Positions 45,611 through 56,413 of a stretch of 64,000 bases of DNA are shown here, piece by piece. The translations under genes were made by a program, and so were the position numbers. Origin of the DNA: Drosophila miranda (lineage: Eukaryota; Arthropoda; Insecta; Diptera; Drosophilidae); contig NC_046673.1 of the NCBI RefSeq assembly GCF_003369915.1, forward strand, positions 1,906,001-1,970,000, written 5' to 3'. How positions within the stretch are numbered: position 1 is the first letter of the stretch; every line of letters begins with the position of its first letter. The notes beneath the pieces are model-generated. The model was given only the letters and a program-made list of their open reading frames with translations, ran no database searches and was not told the DNA's origin.

Positions 45611-46430
45611 GCGAGTTGTGTTGCTCCCAAATAAGAACACATGAGTGCGAACACTATTTACCTCATATTATTGTGTGCCTGGGTTTAATAAAAAAAAGAA
45701 CGTATGTACCTGGCAATATCTTGACGCATGCTTTCAGTTTTTATAGATTCAGTTACGGTTGTGGGAAAGAGGTAAAAGCCTTCGTTTATGATCTAAATAA
45801 ATCCACATGTTACCGCCTTTTCGAGGGCGTTAGACACGGTATCCATCAAATCAGTCTGGACAGCTTGCGACTGCGGAAGAAGGCATACATGTGTATAATT
45901 ATATATCAGTGTAACTATTAAAATCATTTATATGTACAGATGTATATGTGTAGATTTACTAACATTGATTGGAAATCCCAGCTGTTCTACTATCTCCATC
46001 AGGGTCGAAGGTTTATTGAGATCTATAAGAGCCTGGATAATAAGTAAGTCATTCTGGTTGGCAGCACCACTTTTCGAAGTTGTTGTGAAGCCTTGGTCTT
46101 TCTTGAATTTGGTCGCATAATTTACTTGGAAAGCGTTATACGATTCAATTTAATCTTTCAGGAAAAACAATTTCTTTATAATTTTATAATTTTGCAAATA
46201 GGGAGATGATTAAAAAATAGAAGGCGTCTTTTTTTTTTTTTGTCCTTCGGCTCGTTGAGAGCATTACGAGAAGTCGAAGGCCCTATCGAGATTTACATAA
46301 ATATCGCGAAGGATAGGGGGAAGTTTTGGTCAACAAACCAAAAATGGCACTTAAGACTGATCTGAAAAAAAGTATGCATTCTACTGCACCTAGAGTGATA
46401 AATAACCTTGACTGTGATTTTTACTGTGAT
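45611..46430. other. spacer between two retroelement relics
   Basis: AT-rich DNA with no supported gene. Just right of a T14 run, at about 46242-46281, lies an imperfect hairpin with CCTTCG/CGAAGG ends. Confidence 0.4.
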
Positions 46431-48500
46431 AATGGATTTAGTTTCGCATGAGTATCCCAATGTGATGTTGTTGAATCGATTCTTAAAATTAAATCAAATG
46501 CAACAGGAGCAGATGATATAAATCCGAAGTTTCTCAAGCTACTATTACCACAGATTATGCTATACATACCACATGCCATCAATAGTGCAATAATGAGATC
46601 AACATTTCCCAATATCGAAATCAAATAGTGATTTCAGACCAATGCTATTTTGCATTTCCTTTCAAAAGTTCTTGAACGATTGTTATCCACCCAAATTTAC
46701 AATGAAATGAGTAGTAATAAACTGCTAAATAAAAAACAGGAGTTGTATACAAAATTCAAAAATAGTGGTTCTTTTGAAGTTACTGAAGACATTCGTAAAA
46801 ACAAACAAATGAAGGCCAGGTTGGATTCTTGTCATTATTAGACTATAACAAAGCATTTGATACCGTCAGTCATGATGTTCTGTGTTCAAAACTTTAAAGA
46901 TTATGTATATGGCTTGTGCAACCGGCTTGTACTGAAACCGGACTGATTCATTCTTATTTGACAGATCGAATACAATCCGTAATAACGAAATTTGGGTCTT
47001 CGTCATTTTTTCTCCCACGCGAGAAGTTCCACAAGGATCTATCCTTGGACCATTATTCTGAGTGTCTGAGTGTGAAGTCCATTTGCATGCTGATGACGTC
47101 CAAATGTATGTGTGCCGTCCCATAAGTAAAATAAATGAGTGTGCAATATTAAAAAATAGAGAATTAACAAACATAAACAATTGCACAAACAATTACCAAC
47201 GGACTAGGGACAAACCCAAGCAAACCCAAATTCCCAGTCGTATCAAAAAAGAAGGTAGTAATTACTAACTTACCAGAAAAAAAAATTAATCACAGCGCCA
47301 TTACATCCACAACAAAAGCAAAAGTGCTTACTTGGAACGATTGTCATCAAAGTCGTATGTAGAAACTATGGTTTGCCAAGAACATTAAACATGATATAAT
47401 TTTTCCGCCCAGAAAATATTCGTCTTTTAGTTGCTAAAACAATCTAAATACCAACACTTTTCCATGGAGTAGAGTTATTTGCAAACTGCAATAGAAGTTG
47501 TAAGCAAAAACTGAATTTGGTCTTTAATAGTATAGCAAGATATGTATTCAATATTAGAAGAAAGCAGAACATTGTAACTTCTCATACAGGCAGAATTTTT
47601 GAGATAAGTTTAACAAAATGGATTGACTTTTTGTGCAAAATTAAAACTAAACGATGGGGAACGTTGTGAGTTGCAGCGGACACCGCAACTCTACAGTTAT
47701 ACCCGATACTAAGTCAGTATGGCTCTCCTCCGGCAGACGCCGCTAATATTAAACGACACGACAAAGAGTGCGTGCGAGAGAGACAGAAAATCAGTCTGAG
47801 CGTGACGTCGGGGGCTGCGTAGCCAGTGCAAATTGATTTCTTGCTTTTGGCTATAAAAATGATCTGATCTGATCCAGATTCAGCAATCTGATAGATATGA
47901 TCATTATCTATGATTCTGCGTTTTTAGTTTTCTCGTATCCTCAATATTGTGGATGCAACAGATTTTCGTCCTTTGTGGGGGCGGAAGTGGGCGGGGCGAA
48001 GTTTTGAAATATTTTTGTAGCAGTGACATATCACAGAAGTCTGGATCCAAAACATCGGTGCTCTAGCTCTTATAGTCTTTGAGCACTAGGCGCTAATAGG
48101 GACGGACAGACGGACGGACGGACAGACGGACAGACAGACATGGCTCAATCGACTCGGCTATTGATGCTGATCAAGAATATATATACTTTATGGGGTCGGA
48201 AACGATTCCTTCTGGACGTTACACACATCCACTTTTACCACAAATCTAATATACCCCAATACTCATTTTGAGTACCGGGTATAAAAAGAACCTAAATATT
48301 TATTCGACATGCTAAGGTTGAACGCATCACGGAGAACAAATTTTTTTGGTATGTTTTGGACACAGACTAAATAGCTCCGAAAGACACTTTTTCATTTACA
48401 CTCTTCGGCTATGGAACCAACTACCGAATAGCTTAAAACCACTGCAGACGTTATTATAATTCAAAACTAAGCTAACTACTCAACTAAAAACTCTTAATTA
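46431..48500 (+). mobile_element. degenerate CR1/Jockey-like non-LTR retrotransposon, split by an INE-1 insertion
   Basis: Plus-strand frames carry successive reverse-transcriptase blocks. They are KSNATGADDINPKFLKLLLP (about 46490), FLSKVLERLLSTQIYNEMSS (46655), LDYNKAFDTVSHDVL (46840), SYLTDRIQSVI (46952), a broken VPQGSILGP-like block (47025) and LHADDVQMYVC (47080). The C-terminal part includes NSIARYVFNIRRKQ (47527) and, after the INE-1 insertion (47651-48287), a tail with LHSSAMEPTTE-like sequence to about 48480. Stops and frameshifts are numerous. Clade assignment beyond CR1/Jockey-like is uncertain. Confidence 0.75.
47651..48287 (+). mobile_element. INE-1/DINE-1 (SGM-type) non-autonomous Helitron, copy 1
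   Basis: About 637 bp, starting near GGGGAACGTTGTGAGTTGC and ending near GTACCGGGTATAAAAA. The 3' part has the diagnostic GGACGGACAGACGG tandem array followed by CATGGCTCAATCGACTCGG, the CTATTGATGCTGATCAAGAA block and TTTATGGGGTCGGAAACG. It is inserted in the C-terminal part of the surrounding retroelement. It is near-identical, in inverted orientation, to copy 2. Confidence 0.85.
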
Positions 48501-49475
48501 AAATCAAACTTAGAATAAATAAATAGATTCAATACGAAGTATGTTTAGGAGAATTTTAAATATTAACAAATGTGTTTAGAATTAAGCTAAAATAACCGTG
48601 TCCATTTGATCAAAATTATAGGAATATAGGAAATATTTAATATATTAATCAGTCTAAATTAAACTTTGTTGTGCCTAGTGCATTAAATATAAGGTACAAC
48701 TTCGTAGAACGTTTTTTCATCTTTCTTTCTTCTGTGGCTGTCGTCTGGTCTGGTCTGGGACCCCGATGCGTCGATGGGGCTGTAGGTAATTGGTTTTAAT
48801 TTTTCGAAAACCAGAGGACGCTGTCCACAGCTATAACTATGGATATACATATGTATGTATACAGGTTTATATGGACGTATTTTCCGAGAGTGAGAGATGG
48901 AACGCCCACTTTCCATCCTATTCTGATGGATGCTCATTAATCTCATGGTAAATGCGCCAGGGCAGACAATTGTTTAGCTAATTATGCAGATTGGATGTTG
49001 GAGATTGGCAGATATCGGAGCAGCAGTAGAGATCAAAACGGACATTTCAAATTACTCATACGCCCCGCATGACCAGAGAAAGAAAAAGAAAGAAAGAAAG
49101 AAAGTAAAAGATAAGCTGCGCTGTGTTGTGCAAAGATTCGAGGAAATTGTTGGAAATTGTTTAACTCTCTTTTCCCTCTCCAGCTGCGTGGATAAGAAAT
49201 GTATGGAAGAATTCCGCCCAATGGAGAGTGAAAGCAGCCGCAAAATGTTTAAGTTTCTTTGGCTTTTTCGACGGGGCGGTGGCAGGGCGATACCAAAAGA
49301 AAAAGAGGGATAAAGGGAGCGCATGCGGCAATAATCAGTTGCGATACCTATTAAAGCGCTTACATATGTATAGTATCGTCTACAATATTTTCTATAGGTG
49401 ACATAAATCAAGAGCTGAGGGAGTACTAGCTAACAAAGTTTCGCTCGCTTTCGACATAAGGGGTTCCTGCAGTGG
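48501..49475. other. spacer between the inverted INE-1 copies
   Basis: The right end of the non-LTR element and about 900 bp of unassigned DNA, with an (AGAA)n tract near 49078-49105. No gene is supported. Confidence 0.4.
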
Positions 49476-50132
49476 TTTTTATACCCGATACTCAAAATGA
49501 GTATTGGGGTATATTAGATTTGTGGTAAAAGTGGATGTGTGTAACGTCCAGAAGGAATCGTTTCCGACCCCATAAAGTATATATATTCTTGATCAGCATC
49601 TGTCTGTCTGTCCGTCTGTCCGTCTGTCCGTCCGTCCGTCTGTCCGTCTGTCCGTCTGTCCGTCCGTCCGTCTGTCCGTCCCTATTAGCGCCTAGTGTTC
49701 AAAGACTATAAGAGCTAGAGCAACGATGTTTTGGATCCAGACTTCTGTGATATGTCACTGCTACAAAAATATTTCAAAACTTTGCCCCGCCCACTTCCGC
49801 CCCCACAAAGGACGAAAATCTGTTGCATCCACAATATTGAGGATACGAGAAAACTAAAAACGCAGAATCATAGATAATGATCATATCTATCAGATTGCTG
49901 AATCTGGATCAGATCAGATCATTTTTATAGCCAAAAGCAAGAAATCAATTTGCACTGGCTACGCAGCCCCCGACGTCACGCTCAGACTGATTTTCTGTCT
50001 CTCTCGCACGCACTCTTTGTCGTGTCGTTTAATATTAGCGGCGTCTGCCGGAGGAGAGCTATACTGACTTAGTATCGGGTATAACCGTAGAGTTGCGGTG
50101 TCCGCAGCAACTCACAACGTTCCCCCTCGTTT
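49476..50132 (-). mobile_element. INE-1/DINE-1 (SGM-type) non-autonomous Helitron, copy 2 (inverted)
   Basis: About 657 bp, the reverse complement of copy 1 nearly base for base. The GTCC/GTCT array is expanded (49605-49680), and the roughly 22-bp block found in copy 1 between GATGCTGATCA-side sequence and the array (ATGGCTCAATCGACTCGG...) is missing. It starts near TTTTTATACCCGATACTC and ends near GTTCCCCCTCGTTT. Confidence 0.85.
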
Positions 50133-51437
50133 CTTATGCGGTATATCCGTATTGATAATCTAAGGGTCATCCATCGATGCTTCCCCTGATGATGTGCTAA
50201 CATTCTGAAAGGGGCGGCCAATGTGGTGGAAGGCGGAAGTCTTCTGTACATCAGGTTATCTTCTGAGAAATCTGTCCCCGTCTCTCTTTCTCTCTTATTA
50301 ATACCTCTCACTCTCTTCCATGCGAAGTCATTCCGATGGTGCCGTCATGCAGTACACACCTCTACATTAATCGTATAGGATCAGTGAGGCCTTCGAAATC
50401 CCCTCTGCGTGAAGCGACCGGTTTAATATAAACCCAATCTATCCGATAAGTGTCGTGGCGACAGACTTTTCCCATCGTAAATTGGATTGAAATGGCTGGG
50501 TAAATAAGTGTAAGCGACTTTTTCTTTATTTGCATTAGAACAAACCCAACAAATTGCATTCCAATTTGTCAAAGAGGATTCAGCTCGCGGATGCGGAGGC
50601 GAATGCTCCGCTTGGTCAGCGCTTGACCATACAATACAAATATTATACATGATGACCTGGACCAGGACTAGGACTTGCTTCAGGGAGAGGAGTAGTGGCT
50701 GGAGAGCGGGGGGTGTATGGTGGAGGGTGGATTAGCAATTGAAATTGAAAATGAAATTGTGGCAACAGGAGCAGGAAAAATAAAAGAAAAGAAAGGTCAC
50801 ATAGTACCCTCTCTCACCCTCTCACTATCACTCTGTCTCTTTCCCCCTTCTACCACGATGCCCGCTCTCAAGCATACGCGTCCCGCTTTTTCATCACGGG
50901 TCCACACATACGAGTGCAGCACTTGACCAGGACGAGAGGGGTGTGTGAGAGAGTGGGTCATGCTGCGTCACTTTGATCTGTGATGCAGGTGCAAATAGAC
51001 ACAGCGGCAGACTAGGATAGCACACCAGATGGGAGAGAGAACGAAGAGCGACGGACGGCGGACGGTGGACGGGCGACGGGCGACATGGGACACAAGAGGG
51101 CATCACACAAATGCCAGCGTCAGCAAGTCAAAGTTTATTGTTTCATTTTTCCTCTCCTTCTTTCCTCCCTTCCTATTTTCTTTTGTGCTATTTTCCTCGG
51201 CTAACACATTTTGTTGCATTTATTTTAATTGAAGGTATCTCTCTCTCTCTCTCTCTCTCTCTTCTGAATCCCCTCCCCTCCCAATCTACAGGCCCCACTG
51301 CTGTTGCGTGATGAACACTAACTTGAATGATATTTGCTCAAGTTCACCTCCTGTGGTTTGCTTTGTGAAGAGAACTCTGCTATACTAAGTGTACTGAAGT
51401 GAGGCTTCAGCGCGCATTGACTTGATTACACGAAAAT
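50133..51437. other. intergenic, simple repeats
   Basis: No gene is supported. (CT)n lies at 51240-51262 and GAC-rich repeats at 51048-51085. Pyrimidine-rich tracts are common. Confidence 0.45.
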
Positions 51438-51720
51438 ATGGCGAGTATAGCTTCAAAGGGATCGGGACTTGTAAGCAGGCTTCTTGTTCAGGCAAGGCCT
51501 CAGCTCGATGTTTTCTGGAGACACGCCACCAGCACCAGCTCTCTCAATTCGTCAGAGAATTGGCTATACTGATAAAAAGGGTGATAGAACTGGAACCTTA
51601 CCGTTCGTGAAGCACTGGTTAAACACACCCAACACCGCCGAGGTCATCTTTTGGTTTCGCATTGGCGAATGCATCGAAAAGCGCCACGTTGTTATCTATT
51701 ATGTTCAAATGTCCCAATTC
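51438..51720 (+). pseudogene. ATPsynG-like: ATP synthase subunit g (ATPsynG-like) retropseudogene
   Basis: ATG 51438 opens MASIASKGSGLVSRLLVQAR then PQLDVFWRHA, matching the N-terminus of the mitochondrial F1Fo-ATP synthase subunit g. A frameshift near 51530 moves the homology to another frame: TPPAPALSIRQRIGY, then KHWLNTPNTAEVIFWFRIGE and CIEKRHVV (to about 51705), the membrane segment and C-terminus of the same protein. The first frame meets TGA at about 51570. No introns interrupt the about 90-codon copy, so a retroposed origin is likely; no poly(A) tail is evident. The parent gene is autosomal in D. melanogaster. Confidence 0.82.
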
Positions 51721-51764
51721 CAGTTTTGCGATCACAATAGGCAGTCGGAGAGAAGCCGCCCCCC

Positions 51765-51826
51765 GATCTCCCGATTTCCTGATCTCCTGATTTCCTGATC
51801 TCCTGATCTCCTGATTCCCTGGCCCG
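51765..51826. repeat. 10-11 bp tandem repeat (GATYTCCTGAT)
   Basis: Six to seven imperfect units of TCCTGATYTCCTGAT follow directly after the ATP synthase g relic. Confidence 0.85.
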
Positions 51827-54800
51827 GCTGGAACTTTCTCTCTCTGTCTTTGTCTTCTATTTCTGCATTTCTGTGGTCGACTTCGCTTTGCGAGACTTCG
51901 ACGCTGCCCTGCCAGCGAAAGAGAGCAAATGAGGAATCAAGCCGATCTGTGGGCAGGCCAAAGGTAGACCGAAGCGAGACGGAAAGAACAAGAGTCGTAA
52001 ACATCGCTACGACATAAGTTCTCTAGCTGTCTCTCCCCGAATTACTGCGGTCGCGTTTGTTTGCAACTGCATGGAGTGCGGAGACTGGAGAGAGGACGGG
52101 GAATGGGGAATGGCTGCGGACTGGTCGTGAGAATGGCGGTTGTGGGACGTGGCTGGGAAATGGGCTCATTCCAGCGCACTCCTTTGGCCTTAGATCCGCC
52201 GTGTTTATCCAGCTTTTGGCTTTTGTTTAGCTTGCACTTTGACGGCCAAAGCCAAAGCCAAAGCCAAAGCCAAAGTCGAACGCTGCAATAATATTTATTG
52301 ATGCCCGTATCTGTGTGCCTGGCACCGCTTCCGATGCGGCCGTCTAATTAATTGCAATCCGCGCGCAGCGGAGAAGAGGGTGGCCTTATCGGGAATTGGA
52401 TTGCATTTTTTTGCGACCGGGCTGTTCTGCTGAAGTCTATTTGGCTAAAAATATTGAAATTGATACACTACCTTTCTCTTGGCCCGATCGGTAAATTTCA
52501 ATTCCATGTGAGTTAAGTCTTCAATCGAAGGATTTTTTTTTTAAATTGGATGCACTCAATTTATTAGAGTAAGCTTTCGCCATATATGTATGTCTTAATA
52601 TATATGTACGTTCATGGCACATATTTATGTACTTATGTATATTCGATCTTTTCCAATAACCTATCCCTAGGAAGCAAATCGATGGAATTTTAAGGGTGTT
52701 GAACTAGCCACATAGAGATAGAGCCTGTGCAACCCATTGCTTGCCTCGAAGCCCTCTCCCTCCCTATGCCTTGTGGTGGTGCCGCATGCCTGGCGCTTCC
52801 CTTATCTCGGCGACACTGCCGCGTTTCGGTTGCGTTGTGTCAGTAAAAAAATAATGTATAAATAAAACTAAAATAAAAATTGAAAGCCAAACAACGGGGC
52901 GACATGCAATAAACTGGCTACTCACGGCTCCTCCCAGATGTGCTCCAAGCTCCCGAAAATGCCCTGGGATGCCGATGCCTGGGCGCCAAATGATAACTTG
53001 GTCGGTCGCTCTCGGGCTGCGGCGCTGCCTCAAGTGGAAAGTGGCAGCATCGCGTTTCGCTTGCTGCCGCTGCCTGGCATCGTTTTATGCATAAGCAAAC
53101 ATGTCAAGTCGATGCCAGACCTCCCCCCCGCCAGGCTGCTCCTCCCGCTCCTGCTTCTGTCTCGGGTGATGTCCTGGTCCTGGAGCATAATGTTTATCCA
53201 GCCGGCTAAGTCAGGCAAAAGATGTTCCGCGTGATTTTGAGTTGCTCGGAGAGGGAATCGAAGCAGCCAGGAGTGGAGGAGTCAGGGCGAGCAGGAGTTC
53301 ATTTCGGGTTAATGTTAATGCTGCCCGAGCGCTGCAGGATGCGTGTGCCCTTACAGATTTCATGTGAGTTATGGCCCGGCTGGAGTCGGAGTCGGAGACG
53401 AGGCGATGGCTGGAGCGATGGCTGGAGTTGGAGGTGGATCTCGCGCTGTTGCTGCCAGCTTTGTTTGACTTTGTTATGGCATCAAAGTCTGCACCTTAAA
53501 GACCTCTCCTCGCAAGCCCCACCACTGCCAACCCTCAAGCCTCAAGCCTCTCCCCACTCGTGGCGGACGTGGCAACGAAATTGACAGAAAATTGAATTTG
53601 CACATTTTACTGCACTTTGTCAAAGTGCGTGGTAAGACAGTGGGGGTTACAAGGGAAGCGATGGGATCGTGGGTAGCTGCACGGGCCATGGCCAAAGACG
53701 GGGAAACTTTAAGTTGTCAGACAACAGTATATGAACACGCGGATGTACATATGTACATTTGATATTCCGTATGATATGGGATTGTCCCATTTTTCTGTGA
53801 CTTTCTGTATTCTTTTGTTGTTGCAAGTTTCGCGGATTTTTCTACCAAATGATATCTTGGGAAAGGGAAACGGTACCCATTTCGAAGTACAGCACAGTAC
53901 TGAACGTCAATTATATATTAAAGCACTATGATATTGAAGCACCCGATATATACTATTAAAAGCCAAAATATAGTTTATTTATAAAACTGTCTACATCTAC
54001 TGTAAATATCTACAAATTTAAATTCAGTGTCGCTTTAGAATTTTCGCGCCATTAAAATCAGCTGAATGAATGTATCGGAAATAAGCCACGAATATTGGCA
54101 GACTTTGAAAGTTTGTTGGGGCTGTTCCTGCAGAGTGAAATCCAATTGGAGATATGCAGAATATTCGTACAGCCATGCAAATAAATGCTGCGTGTTAGTT
54201 TCTTCTGATGCTGCGTGTTGCGTTGTGTCTGTCCATTTATTGTTAATGTGCTCTTACAGCTAAAATCTAACAAAGGTAATCGGCTTTCATGTAATGTATA
54301 TACAAGCTTACAGATTACGATATTTTTGATCTCTTTTGGCGCTTTTCGAAAAGCAAAAAACCAATATATTGGCATAAAACCCGTAAATTAACAGCATGCT
54401 TATGACATCTACCCCCTACACCCCTTAGAAATTCAAAATGGAAATCCAGAATAAAGAATTTAGCTGTTTGACACCTGCCGTTGTAACTTAAACACGAATA
54501 AAAATTCAAGCTGAAAAGCCTCAATAACAGTATTAAAAAATTTAATTTTTACACTAATGTTACTTATACGTATGTATATGTACATTTGTATGTACACATG
54601 ACCTGCGATAGGTAATCCGATAAAAAGAAACCATATTCCGATCATCCGATTATAGATAGGCGTTAAAAGAGCGGCTTAGCGGCTGAACTATAAAGCCCCT
54701 CCATAATTATATGTACATACATCTGTCTCTGCATCTATCTGGACTCTCTAGGGTCCCCAGTTACAGGGTACCGCTCTCACATGAGGCAGGGTAATGTTCG

Positions 54801-54953
54801 AAGTTTTTCAACACTTTGGTTGGTTGGTCCTGATGCCACCCACTGATTGTCCCATTTCGTATCATCCACCTGCCCGGCACTCGTATGGCACTCGCGTCGC
54901 AATTGTTTGTTTATTGCCGCTGTAAAGTCCGACACCGGCACCGGCACTGGCAG

Positions 54954-55009
<56 letters not shown>

Positions 55010-55974
55010 AGCATGTAGGGGCTGAAGTAGTTCACGGGGCAGGGCTGGGCAGGGCAGGGCAGGGCAGGGCAGGAGTACTGGCAGGGGATCGTCTTTCTTT
55101 CATTTAATATGAAAAATACGGGCTTTTGAGTTTTCAATTGGTCTGAAGTTTGATAGTGGAGCCAAGGGCCGACTTTTATGCCTTTGTCACGCAGTTTTTG
55201 TGGTCCAACTCAGAACATACATACACACGTATGTACATATATGATATGTAATATTAATATGTATACCCTGTGCAGTGTACACCCCATAGCGGGTGGTCTG
55301 CCTGGACTGAAGTCATTTAATTGATTCATTGTGCAGCGATGAAAATAGTGGAACGCACTCGCAAGCTCTCCAAAGGCAGAGCTTTGACCTGGCAGTAGTC
55401 ATAAGGACATCGAGATGAGTGGAGTAGTTGCTGAAGAATTGGTAAGCTTTGAAGATTCCCTGTAAAAAAATCACCTGCTACAATTGGTAGATTTTCCCCA
55501 TATGTTAAATTTGAATAATACTACTTGATACCTTGGACATGTCTTAAGTGGAATTATTATAATTATATATAGTATAATATATGGTACATAAATGTCAGTT
55601 ACTTTATCGTTTTCCCTTTTAATAAATGAGGCGTCAACCTTGTGCTTATCCGGAGCCTTCAAGGATGTTTCCAATCCAGCCTGGCCGTATTACAGCAACA
55701 GAAGTGGTGCTGTGGTCCGCCGTTTATTCCTGCATGAGGACGCATGAGTGCATGAGTGCACAGTGCGCAAATGAGGGCCTGAAGACTCGGCGACAGCCTC
55801 TGGTGATTGCGATGGAAGATGAGTGAGAGGCAGTTGCGGTACTTATTCCGATACTGACTTTATTCAATATTTATAGGTAACCAAAGGTAAAGAAACGTGC
55901 AGAGTCTTTAAGAATGCTGTAAAATGGATTAGGCATTAATGTGTCATTACTATGGAATTTATCAAATTGTATTG
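51827..55974. other. ORF-poor, GC-moderate region
   Basis: No gene is supported. Between about 52050 and 53710 the composition (AATTAATTGCAATC, CCAAATGATAACTTGG, TTTATGCATAAGC clusters) looks like conserved intronic or enhancer DNA. Arrays of (AAAGCC)n at 52241-52275, (GGCACA)n at 54945-55010 and (GGGCA)n at 55034-55074 are present. Confidence 0.4.
54930..55074. repeat. hexamer/pentamer minisatellite (GGCACA)n and (GGGCA)n
   Basis: About ten units of GGCACA/GGCACC are followed, after a short spacer, by about seven GGGCA units. Frames across it encode only dipeptide repeats, so it is not coding. Confidence 0.9.
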
Positions 55975-56413
55975 TACAGTGGGTGAAATGACCAATCTAG
56001 TAGAAGAAAACCTATTTTGTGAATGCAGAATTCCTCCAAGAGATTTTGGTTTTTTGTTTGGCTATCGAACCTAACATATGGTTCGCAAGTGGCAGGAAGA
56101 AGTGTTTTCTCCGTCGTCATTTAAAATAAATTTAAGGACCAGGAATACCAGGCAATTCGAACAAGTGATACCCCAATGCGGTATCCTGGTCTGCACAGGG
56201 ACAATAATTAATCTTAACATTGTTTTTGGTATGACTTAGTTGTGGATTTATTTAAAAACTTAGCAAAACTTTTTTTTTTTTTATTCTTAATTACAAGTTT
56301 TTTTTTTTAATATTCTTCTTCTTTTTCAAAAAACTTCTACATCTTTCTGTAAGGCCAGACTTAAGTTCTATTCAATAGCTTAGGAGCTAGATGTTCTCTG
56401 TGTACCCACTATA
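55975..56413. mobile_element. possible small inverted-terminal-repeat element
   Basis: The left end TACAGTGGGTGAAAT and the right end GTACCCACTATAC form an imperfect inverted pair about 440 bp apart, with AT-rich interior and no ORF. This could be a decayed Tc1/mariner-type MITE. The match is short and may be chance. Confidence 0.25.

Noticed and set aside
49605-49682. Possible CRISPR-like or satellite repeat of GTCC/GTCT
   Set aside because: It is the internal tetranucleotide array of an INE-1 copy, not spaced repeats, and this is an animal genome.
54777-55137. Frames encoding VPVPVP / GTGTGT / CACACA repeats
   Set aside because: They are translations of the (GGCACA)n minisatellite.
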